The position numbers and the translations under genes are program-made. Shown in pieces: positions 20,210 through 29,052 of a stretch of DNA of 64,000 bases. The number at the start of each line of letters is the position of its first letter. Position 1 is the first letter of the stretch. Source of the stretch: Thinopyrum elongatum (Eukaryota > Streptophyta > Magnoliopsida > Poales > Poaceae); NCBI GenBank assembly GCA_011799875.1, contig CM022302.1, positions 373,940,775 through 374,004,774 on the forward strand. The letters run 5' to 3'. The notes beneath the pieces are model-generated. The model saw nothing but the letters and a program-made list of their open reading frames with translations, was not told where the DNA came from and searched no databases.

Positions 20210-22213
20210 TTACCTCGCTCCAGGAACATCAGAAATATTACCAGCTTCCGTTGACGGCAAAGAAGAATGCGAGTGAACCACCTGGTTTTGCCTGAGCGCT
20301 AGCACGTCGACACTTACGTGCTCTACCGACACCTCCGGGAGCCGCGTGTCACCACTGAGGAACTGCATGATCTGCCGAATGTCCGGGCGCGCGCTGGCCA
20401 GAGGGTGCGAGCACAGCAAGCACAGCTTCAGAACGAAGCTCGCTTCTTCGGCAGGGAAGTCGCCCCGGAGTCGCGGGTCCACGGCGTCGGTGATCGCTCC
20501 TTCGCGCCAGTGCTCGATCACCCTGTCCGCCAGCAGGAGGTGGTCGCCGTGCTCGTCCTGGGAGACGGGCCGCCGCCCGCAGGCGACCTCCAGCATGAAC
20601 ACGCCGAAGGCGAAGATGTCGGACACCTTGGAGGCCCTGCCGGTGTGCCCGAGCTCCGGGGCCAGGTAACCCATGGTGCCGACCACGTGCGTGGTATGCG
20701 GGTCGGTGCCGTGACCGTACAGCCTCGCGAGGCCGAAATCGCCTAGCCGCCCGTTCATGTCGGCGTCCAGAAGCACGTTGCTTGCCTTGATGTCACGATG
20801 CAGAACCACCTGCTCCCAGTCCTCGTGGAGGTGCAATATGCTGGATGCGACGTCGTTGATGATCCCCAACCTTTGGCTCCAGCTCAAGACCACCGTGTTG
20901 TGGTTATGCAGAAGCTTATCGAGGCTGCCATTTGGCATGTAGTCGTAGACTAGCAGGAGCTCACGCTTCCGCCGGCAGTATCCGAGCAACCGGACGAGGT
21001 TCCGGTGACGGATCTGGCCGATGCTCACCACCTCAGAGATGAACTCCTTCATTCCTTGCCTCGATTCGTGCGACACCTTCTTCACTGCAACCTCCGCCGC
21101 GGACGTCGGAAGCACCCCCTTGTACACCCTCCCGAACCCGCCGATGCCAAGCAGCCGCTCGTCGGAGAACCCCCTGGTGGCGTGGAACAAATCCTTGTAT
21201 GAGAAACGGTGCGGACCGAACTCCGTCTCCCAGTCCTCTTTCACCTCCGCATACCTGCGCCGCCTCCTGTCAGTCCAGACGACGGCGATGGCCAGTGCTA
21301 ACACCAACGCTGCCGATGCTATCGGCAATAAGATATACATCGTCTTCGACCGGCGCTTGGGGGGCGTGAACGGCAGGGCCGGCAGCTTCTGTATGTTTAG
21401 CGGCGGGGCTTGTCCACCGTCCATCTTGAAGCTCCAGGCAAGCACGTAGTGGCGGCTCGACACGACGCCGGTGGATGACGACAAGCCAATGTAGGCTTTG
21501 TCCTGGATCACCGACGAGAGGTTCACGGTGGTGGAGAGCAGTGGCTTCTTGGGCTTGGGCAGCTCAAGGGGTGCCATGGTGACGCTGACGAGAGAGGTGC
21601 GGGCGTCGAAATCCACCCACACCTGCGCAGCCGTGCGGTTCAACATGCTCATGTTCATGAACGCGCCTGTGCCGTCCTCGTAGTACCCCGCGTTGTCGGC
21701 GACGATGGATGAGAGGCCGTCGACGTCGACCCCGACGTGGTTGGGGCTCATGTCCCCGAACTCGGCGTTGACGATGGTGTCCAGCTCGACGGCCAGGAAG
21801 TGGTTGCTCGAGTTGCCGTTGTTCGCCGCGTTGGCCAGGCCCATGTACTGGCTCTGGAGCGCCGTGGAGAAGTTTTTGCTCCTGGAGACGACGAAGGCCA
21901 GGCCGGGGCTGCTGAAGTCGTCGTACTCGCTGACGATGCCGAACACGAGGGCTGTCGAGAAGGAGCGCGAGGAGGCGTTGCCGTTCGCGGCCTCGTGGAA
22001 CCGCACAGGGACAGGGTAGAAGGCGTGTCCTTTTAGCTGAGTCGTGCCGTTGGTGAGCATGAGGAGGCCGTCTGTGGTGACCGTGGCCGTGCCGTCGAGC
22101 GAGAGGTTCGCGCCGGCGAAGCCATCGAATGTGAACTGGTCGACGTCGACGGCCGGAGATGCGAGGGGAAGGCCATGAAGAACCAAGAAAAGGAGCAGAT
22201 GAAGAACGCTCAT
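20210..22213 (-). CDS. L-type lectin-domain receptor kinase (LecRK), intact single exon
   Basis: 667 residues, uninterrupted. Residues 1-~20 are a signal peptide (MSVLHLLLFLVLHG...). Residues ~24-265 form a legume-lectin domain with the metal/sugar-site region AVELDTIVNAEFGDMSPNHV at 141-160. A transmembrane helix lies at ~302-313 and upstream (ILLPIASAALVLALAIAVVW), followed by a basic stop-transfer RRRRR. The kinase domain spans ~350-620 with P-loop GIGGFG (356-361), VAVK Lys378, Glu394, HRD (472-474), DFG (492-494) and APE (518-520). All catalytic residues are present, so it should be an active Ser/Thr kinase at the plasma membrane, of the type that senses extracellular cues in defence or stress. 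The layout fits clade IV LecRKs, but subclade is a judgement. It is the only intact host gene in the window. A second ATG at 22232 opens only a shadow frame; the 22213 start gives the signal peptide. Its GC-rich coding sequence contrasts with AT-rich flanks. Confidence 0.96.
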   Translation of the reverse strand: MSVLHLLLFLVLHGLPLASPAVDVDQFTFDGFAGANLSLDGTATVTTDGLLMLTNGTTQLKGHAFYPVPVRFHEAANGNASSRSFSTALVFGIVSEYDDFSSPGLAFVVSRSKNFSTALQSQYMGLANAANNGNSSNHFLAVELDTIVNAEFGDMSPNHVGVDVDGLSSIVADNAGYYEDGTGAFMNMSMLNRTAAQVWVDFDARTSLVSVTMAPLELPKPKKPLLSTTVNLSSVIQDKAYIGLSSSTGVVSSRHYVLAWSFKMDGGQAPPLNIQKLPALPFTPPKRRSKTMYILLPIASAALVLALAIAVVWTDRRRRRYAEVKEDWETEFGPHRFSYKDLFHATRGFSDERLLGIGGFGRVYKGVLPTSAAEVAVKKVSHESRQGMKEFISEVVSIGQIRHRNLVRLLGYCRRKRELLLVYDYMPNGSLDKLLHNHNTVVLSWSQRLGIINDVASSILHLHEDWEQVVLHRDIKASNVLLDADMNGRLGDFGLARLYGHGTDPHTTHVVGTMGYLAPELGHTGRASKVSDIFAFGVFMLEVACGRRPVSQDEHGDHLLLADRVIEHWREGAITDAVDPRLRGDFPAEEASFVLKLCLLCSHPLASARPDIRQIMQFLSGDTRLPEVSVEHVSVDVLALRQNQVVHSHSSLPSTEAGNISDVPGAR

Positions 22214-22799
22214 GGTTGGTTGGCTTCCGCACCTAATGTGCCGGGAGTGTACTGATTTTGGCCCTGAGGCCGAGGCTGTATTTCCACGAAGAATGGAACC
22301 ATCAGTCCATGTGACTATAAAACCTTCCTGGCAAATGATGTGGTTATCGCTGTACGTACGAGTACGACTGGCTAATCCCTAGAGATCTTTTTATGTTATC
22401 ATAAACAGTTCAACTTGTCGACTTAAAATTTTCGTATCTAAAACGCGTCGCCTTAAATTTTACTAACGCTTGCAATCAATGACTTGACCTGCAGTTTGTT
22501 TGTCAGCTTGCGTGCCAAATTTTCCGAGGAGGACGGAATACATGCATAATAATTTATTGTGGCTCGGGGAAGAACTGTACAGGTTAGCCAAGAGACCCAC
22601 TTAACTGTTTTTTTAATGCCATGGACAAAAAAAAGTATCTTCTTATAAAAAGGTAGACTAAACATAAATTTATAATTGACATAGTCTGAATAATAAAAAT
22701 GCATAATATATTTTATAAAAATGTGATTTCTCTAATTTAAAATTTTAATACAAATGGTATAATCAAAATAAATGTCCCGTGTTTATCTAGATTTTGTCA
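22214..22799. other. 5' flank of the LecRK gene
   Basis: This non-coding region would hold the promoter. A TATAAAA at about 22316 is on the plus strand, the wrong orientation for the gene, and I see no convincing minus-strand TATA box at the right distance. The rest is AT-rich with no recognisable element. Confidence 0.4.
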
Positions 22800-23430
22800 C
22801 GTCATAGTCTAAATAATAAAAATGGCAATGTCTAAATAATAAATTGCCATGGTACCTATAATAAAATTACCATGGTCGAATCAATAAATTTGCCATGGTG
22901 TAACTGAAAAAATTGTAATGGTTTAAAAATAATGACTTTGTCATGCTACCAACAAAAAAACTACCATTCTCTAATTAATAAATTTGACATGGTCTAACTG
23001 AAAAAAATTCCATGGTCTAAATAATCGAGTTGCCATGCTACATTTTTCTTTACTGAATGCTACCTTTAAAAAATTATCATGGTCTAAATAATTAAAATAC
23101 CATGGTAGCTACAATAAAACTATCATGGTGTAATTAATAAAATTGCCATGGTTTAATTAGAAAAATTGCCATGGTACCTACGAAAAACTACCATGGTCTA
23201 ATTAATAAAATTGCACTATCAAAATAATATGATTACCAATCTACCTATAATAAAATTGCACCTCACAAGTTTACATAATTTCTCTTCTAAATAACATGGC
23301 AACTTTCAGGATCCATAATGGGACATGGCAACAATTATAAAATTGCACATGGCAGGTTTAGAACAAAATATTCTCTAAAAACATGGCAACTTTTGGAATT
23401 TGTAGTGGGCACATGGCCAAAAATTAGGAA
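22800..23430. repeat. Degenerate AATAAAATTGCCATGGTCTAA repeat field
   Basis: About 15-20 imperfect copies of a ~20-25 bp unit are built on TTGCCATGG or ACCATGG with AATAAAA / TAATTAA spacers, in mixed phase. Late copies fade into ACATGGCAACTTT motifs (23300-23410). It is very AT-rich except for the CCATGG core and has no coding potential. I do not recognise a named family. Confidence 0.7.
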
Positions 23431-23552
23431 TTTTTGTTCTTTCAAAAGTTGTAGAATTTACAGTTTTTTCACCCAAAATTTTCAAACAAAAAATCCAATT
23501 AATTATTTTTTTGCTTCAAACAATAAAGAAAAAGTTTAATGACATATGTTCA

Positions 23553-23690
23553 TAACCTGCTTCCAGCTCAAGTGGTCAACCCTTCCTTCCTTCAGGAGGT
23601 CGTGAGTTCAAGCCACCCTCCCACATGTTGACCATTTCCCCTATGTCCTTGGATGCTTGCTCTCACCCTCATACCTAGGTGCCCAACAAA
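23553..23690 (+). mobile_element. Possible tRNA-derived SINE-like sequence
   Basis: An A-box-like segment (GCTCAAGTGGTCAACCC, 23567-23582) is followed about 25 bp later by a B-box-like segment (GTGAGTTCAAGCC, 23602-23614), the spacing of an RNA polymerase III internal promoter. No clear poly-A tail or target duplication is visible. It could be an old SINE or a chance tRNA-like motif. Confidence 0.35.
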
Positions 23691-24399
23691 GATGAACTAG
23701 AGAGAGGCAAATTACAAGGAATGTGAGGGCACAAAGACTAATGAAAAGTGAAACACAAGGGTTATGGTTTACTTGACAATGTGACTTTTGATTTGTAAGG
23801 CGTCAAGGATACAAGCCTAGAGTTTGCCCCACCACCTCATTTTGTTTGTATCACATCATCATCGTCCTTTGCGGCCTTATCCCCTATCTCCGTTGCCATC
23901 GCTCTCTCGCCCGTCGAAACCACCACCATGATCCATGGCAGTCACAAAAATGAGAGTAGGAATTAGCACCTAAGCATACCAAGAAAACATGACAAGGAAG
24001 AAAAAAAATATATATAGAAGAAAGGGGATGAAACCTAGGCGTCAACCATGGCTGATCGAGTGTCTAGTTGGTAAGGAAGAAAATGAAAAAAATGTAGTAG
24101 AGTAGAGCAAAAGTTGCCTCATGAAGTGGGGAAGTCCTCCAATACAACCCAAATTGAAGAGAATGTAAAGGCCGCAGCGACATACCTTCTATGACATTAA
24201 GTGCATGAAGAAACGACGATGGCTGCACCAAGGGCGAGGCTCCCATGCGTTTTATAGAGGCTTAGAAACCCTAGGATCCTTGAGATCGTCCTTGAATAAC
24301 AAGTTAGAAAGAAATCGAAGGTAATCAGAACAAACCGGGCAGATTTCGAAGCATAGGAGAGAAAGACGGGGCGTTTTACAAGCATGCTTGGTCATACCG
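23691..24399. other. Spacer without recognised genes
   Basis: Low-GC DNA with short ORFs only. On the minus strand there is a TATA-like CTCTATAAAACGC near 24250-24262 followed by a short leader and a GTATGTCG donor-like site. No following exon was found, so no gene is called. Confidence 0.35.
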
Positions 24400-24727
24400 C
24401 GGCTCATACCGTGACGTACTTGCGAGCCCATACTCTCTCTTTTGAAAGATTCTTCCAGGTATATCATTCACGATCACTTTAGTGCTTGCCTAATGCATAA
24501 GCATTGCCATCCATTAGAGCCAAATGTTGTCCAAGCCTTTCATGCCAAGCACTTCAAATAGAAAGGAGCAAGAGAGGGAGTCGAAAGCTCGAGAAATATC
24601 AAGTTTTAGGAACACACCTGACACCTTCCCTACATGAATTTTCTCGCAACCTGACGCACTAAGAGAAAAGTATCATGCAGATTTTGTCCCTGAACAAAAG
24701 CAAATTGCTTAACCCCCACTAGCTCCT
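24400..24727 (-). pseudogene. LINE reverse-transcriptase fragment
   Basis: Minus-strand reading gives ELVGVKQFAFVQGQNLHDTF, LLVRQVARKFM, FLKLDISRAFDSLSCSFLFE and TKVIVNDIPGRI. These are successive plant L1-type RT blocks (Q-x-AF-x-x-GR-x-x-x-D, the K-x-D-x-x-x-AFD catalytic block, and the VNG-x-P-like block). It is cut cleanly at 24727 by the LTR of ATH-2; the missing upstream part should lie past the other end of ATH-2, outside this window. It is distinct from the LINE tail at 16194-17176, which is on the other strand. Confidence 0.8.
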
Positions 24728-25440
24728 TGATGACCCACAAGTATAGTGGATCGTCATAGTCCTTTCGATAAGTAAGAGTGTCGAACCCAACAAGGAGCAG
24801 AAGGAAATGACAAGCGGTTTTCAGCAAGGTAATTTCTGCAAGCACTGAAATTGTAGGTAACAGATAGTTTGATAGCAAGATAATTTGTAGCGAGCAAGTA
24901 ACGGTAACGGTAACAAAAGTGCAGCAAGGTAGTCCAATCCTTTTGTGGCAAAGAACAGGCCGGAACGGTCTCTTATAATAAGTAAAACGTTCTTGAGGAC
25001 ACACGGGAATTTCATCTAGTCACTTTCATCATGTTGGTTTGATTCGCTTTCGCTACTTTGATAATATGGTATGTGGGTGGACCGGTGCTTGGGTGCTGAT
25101 CTTACTTGAACAAGCCTCCCACTTATGATTAACCCCCTCGCAAGCATCCGCAACTATGAAAGAAGAATTAAGATAGCAATCTAACCATAGCATTAAACAT
25201 ATGGATCCAAATCAGTCCCTTACGAAATAGCGCGTAAACTAGGGTTTAAGCTTCTGTCACTCTAGAAACCCATCATCTAATAACTACTTGACAATGCATT
25301 CCCTTAGGCCCAAAGATGGTTAAGTGTCATGTAGTCGACGTTCAACTAACAACACTAAGGGAATCACAACATACATACCATCAAAATATCGAATGAATGT
25401 CAAATTCATATGATTACTAGCAACATGACTTCTTCCGTGT
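24728..25440 (-). repeat. 3' LTR of ATH-2, truncated
   Basis: It starts TGATGACCCACAAGTATAGT and is homologous to 43628-44340. Matching stops around CTTCTTCCGTG (25429-25439), after which integrase sequence begins. About 700 bp remain. Confidence 0.9.
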
Positions 25441-26460
25441 CCTTTTGGAAAGAAGTTTTCCTGCAAAAAATCTAAAACAAGAATTATACAATAGAACATA
25501 TTCACCAACTATGAATTCCCGCTTTTGGATTCTTTTGTCATGCCATCTTTTAACTTTTTCTTTGAATAGTTTGGCATTTTCATAAGCTTGGGTTCTCCAT
25601 TCATCTAGTGAGCTAATATCAAATAACCTCTTTTCACCGACAAGTTTGAAGTCATAGTTGAGTTCTTTAATTACCCAAAATGCTTTATGTTCTAACTCAA
25701 GAGGCAAATGACAAGCTTTCCCATAAACCATTTTATACGGAGACATACCCATAGGATTTTTATAGGTTGTTCTGTAGGCCCAAAGTGCATCATCTAATTT
25801 CTTAGACCAATTTTTATACGGAGACAGTTTTTTGTAATATTAATTTTATTTCTCTATTGCTAAGTTCAACTTGTCCACTAGATTGAGGATGATAGGGTGA
25901 TGCAATTCTATGGTTGACATCATATTTTGCAAGCATTTTACGGAAAGCACCATGAATAAAATGTGAACCACCATCAGTCATTAAATATCTAGGGACTCCA
26001 GACCTAGGGAAAATAACTTCTTTAAGCATTTTAATGGAGGTGTTATGATCGGCACTGCTAGTTGGAATAGCTTCGACCCACTTAGTAACATAATCAACAG
26101 CAACCAAAATGTGTGTATACCCATTAGAGGAAGGAAAAGGTCCCATATAATCAAAGGCCCAAACATCAAATGGTTCAACAACAAGTGAATAATTCAAAGG
26201 TATTTCCTGACACTTACCAATATTACCAATTCTTTGACATTCATCACATGATAAAACAAACTTACGGGCATCCTTAAAAAGAGTACGCCAATAAAAACCA
26301 GATTGTAATACCTTATGCGCAGTTCTATCTCCTGCATGATGTCCTCCATAGGCTTTGGAGTGGCATTTCCGTAGGATTTGTTCCTGATCATGCTCAAGTA
26401 CACAACATCTAATAATATCATCTACTCCCTCCTTATAAATACGTGGGTCATCCCAAAAGT
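25441..26460 (-). pseudogene. ATH-2 integrase, frameshifted
   Basis: Three frames cover it. The HHCC-type zinc region is around 26200-26421 (FVLSCDECQRIGNIGKCQE on the working frame). The core at 25814-26197 carries the DDE residues: D in DVWAFDYMGPF, D in LMTDGGSHF and E in SSGQVELSNREI. The C-terminal end is at 25417-25752 (MSPYKMVYGKACHLPLELEH). Shifts near 26200 and 25790 disrupt it. It ends abruptly at the LTR junction. Confidence 0.85.
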
Positions 26461-26590
26461 AATGTCTTAAGTCATAGAAGAATTTTTTCTTTTGTTGGTA
26501 TGTGAAACTAGGTGGTATAAATTTAGCAACAATGTAATTAGCATAGTCAGCATACCAAGGAGTATTATGAGAGGTGTTTATGACAGCTAG

Positions 26591-27473
26591 CTATTCATCA
26601 GGGAAACTATCATCAATAGGCAATGGGTCATCAAGAATATTTCCTAGCCTAGACAAGTTGTCAGTTACGGGGTTCTCAGCGCCTTTCCTATCAGTGATGT
26701 GTAAGTCAAATTCTTGTAGCAAAATAACCCACCTAATGAGTCTAGGCTTAGCATCTTTATTTTCCATAAGATATTTTATAGCAGCATGATTGGTGTGAAC
26801 AATTACTTTGGAATCAATAATGTAAGATCTGAATTTATCACAAGCAAACAGAACTGCTAAAAATTCTTTCTCAGTAGTAGCATAATTTCTTTGGGCACTG
26901 TCTAGAGTTTTTCTAGCATAATGGATAACATTTAATTTCTTATCAACTCTTTGTCCTAGAACAACACCAACATCATAATCACTAGCATCACACATAATTT
27001 CAAAAGGCAAGTTCCAATCAGTGGTTGAACAATAGGTGCAGAAGTTAAGGCTTTCTTAAGTGTTTCAAAGGCTTTTACGCAATCATCATAAAAAACAAAT
27101 GGAACATCCTTTTGTAAAAGATTAGTAAGAGGCCTAGAAATTTTAGAGAAATCTTTAATAAACCTCCTATAGAAACCAGCATGACCGAGGAAACTACGAA
27201 TACCTTTAATGTCTTTAGGACATGGCATTTTCTCAATTGCATCAACTTTAGCTTTATCCACCTCAATACCTCGTTCAGAATTTTTATGCCCCAAGACAAT
27301 GCCTTCATTAACCATAAAGTGACACTTTTCCCAATTCAAGACAAGATTAGTTTGTTCACATCTCTGCAAATTCGATCAAGGTTGCTGAAGCAATAATTAA
27401 AAGAAGTTTCGTAAACGGAAAAATCATCCAGGAAAACCTCAACAATCTTTTCACAAAAATAAGAGAATATAGC
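26591..27473 (-). pseudogene. ATH-2 RNase H and second half of RT
   Basis: Right after the Tekay insertion the RT catalytic block appears (EVFLDDFSVY, with the DD pair), then thumb/connection (LGHAGFYRRFIKDFSKISRP). RNase H follows at 26591-27010: [29 protein letters not shown], and [11 protein letters not shown] where active elements have HTDHAA. This is an Asp-to-Asn change at a catalytic position. A frameshift separates the two blocks near 27000. Confidence 0.85.
27469..27473. repeat. Target-site duplication, left (ATAGC)
   Basis: An exact match to 41052-41056 shows that the two LTRs of the Tekay element belong to one insertion event. Confidence 0.95.
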
Positions 27474-28864
27474 TGTAACACCCCCGGTGATTAGCAACAG
27501 TAATCGCTTTTGATAATGACGTGTTAGCAAGCTTAATAGTGCATAATCATCATTAGCATCATATTGCATTTCAACTCCTAAGTCAAATTCAAATTTAAAT
27601 GAAAGTGGAATATAAAAGTTGTCCAACATAGAAACTAAAATGTCAGATAAATAACAAATATTCCAGAGGCTATTCTAAAATTGAAACCAACATCATTGGA
27701 ATTGGATAAGTGACTCGAACAACCTCAAACAGTGGATAAAGATAATATTTAATAACCATTTATTAAATCTGAAATGAATATGGAATTATATTTTGTCCAA
27801 ACTAATTTTAGGTGTTAAGGTATAATGCACTGGTGTTTATAAACTAGGCCTAATGTTTTACAAAACTCATATGGTGACCTGACTATTACTAATAGAGAGA
27901 AAGAAAATAAAGAAAAGAAAAGAAACAAAAAAGGAGAGAGCCCCTCCTGCTGGGCGTGGCCCAGCTGGCCTCCACCAGCCCACTGGCCCATCAGGCCCAC
28001 CCCACTCTCCCCTTATCCCCTGGACCCGAAACCCTAACCGGCCACCACCACTCCCCCCCCCCCTCTGCTTTCTCTTCACCCCCCATCTGGATCGGGATCC
28101 CCCGATCCCGTCCGCCCCGTCGCCGACGCCGCTCGACGCCGTTGCCCCGCCGTCCGGCACCGCCTCTCCCTCCCCGCCGACGACCTCGTCCCCGACGTGC
28201 CCTCGCTCGGGCCCGAGCCCAGCGCGCTCGCCCCGACGCGCCCGACCGCGCCCCGTCTCCGCCTCGTCTCCGACGCCGTCGCGGACCGCCGTCGCCCTTG
28301 GACCTCGCCGCCTCGCCGGACTCCACCGACGCCGGCCTCCCCGTCGACCCGTCGTCTCCGGCCTCCACCCCGAGCCCCTCCTTGCGCTCGACGCCGACGC
28401 CCCGCCTCGACCCCGTCGCCGACCCCCCTCCACGAGCTCGAGCCCGCTGCCCCGTCCCTGCAAATCTCGGTGAGGCCCCAGGCCTCCCCCTCCCCTGCCC
28501 CGTGCACGCGCACGCGCGCCGCCCCGCATCCACGCTCACCGCGCGCCCTCGCCGCGCACGCCGCCCGCCCGCACGCCGCACGCCGGCGCCGGACCCCAGC
28601 GCTCCTCCCCGCGGCCGCCTCTCCACCGGCCACGGCCGGCGCGCCCCGCTCCGGCCTCTGGCCCTCGCCACCACCCCCGGCCGGCCACCGCACCCTGGCC
28701 TCGGCCAGTGCGTGCGCGCGCGCCCACGCGTGCCTGGCCGCGCCCGCGCGCCCGCCCGCGACCGTGTGGCCATTCGGGCCACAGACAGGTGGGGCCTATT
28801 GCCCCTGAGCCACTGACCGAACGGGCCCACGGCCCAGAAACGATTTTAAGAAAATAAAAATAAA

Positions 28865-28985
28865 AATAAAAAAAAAAATTAATTAGTTAATTAGTTAGGT
28901 TAATTAACCCTAATCAGACTAATTTAATTAATTAATTAGTTTAGTTAATTGTTAATTAGTTAATTAAACCTAATTAACCTAACAG
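28865..28985. repeat. TTAATTA-rich tract in the LTR
   Basis: About 120 bp is composed almost entirely of TTAATTAGTTAATTA-type self-complementary units. The same tract is at 38645-38765. It could form cruciform or hairpin structures; no specific function is inferred. Confidence 0.75.
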
Positions 28986-29022
28986 CCTATGACAGGTGGG
29001 ACCCACCCTGTCAGGTGGCTGC

Positions 29023-29052
29023 TGACGTCAGCATGATGTCATGCTGACGTCA
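29023..29052. promoter_or_regulatory. Paired TGACGTCA palindromes (bZIP/TGA-type sites) in the 5' LTR
   Basis: TGACGTCA occurs at 29023-29030 and 29045-29052, with a third half-like TGTCA between them, so the whole segment is itself an inverted repeat around GCATGATGTCATGC. In the 3' LTR the first site is mutated to TGGCGTCA (38803-38810) and the second is intact (38825-38832). TGACGTCA is a known high-affinity site for plant bZIP (TGA/CREB-like) factors. Confidence 0.6.

Noticed and set aside
20318..22036. Plus-strand ORFs of 100-142 residues opposite the LecRK gene
   Set aside because: Shadow frames of a GC-rich coding sequence with no domain of their own.
22310..22320. TATAAAA as LecRK promoter
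   Set aside because: It is on the plus strand, while the gene is on the minus strand.
24250..24262. Promoter and first exon of an unannotated minus-strand gene
   Set aside because: TATA-like motif and donor-like site are present but no following exon can be found, and the region abuts LINE-derived sequence.
27956..28830. ORFs of 200-290 residues on both strands in the GC-rich LTR block (and 37703-38610)
   Set aside because: Open in nearly all frames because of GC-rich composition, duplicated in both LTRs, with low-complexity Arg/Pro/Ala products. Not called as independent genes; only the plus-strand frame is discussed as a possible LTR exon.
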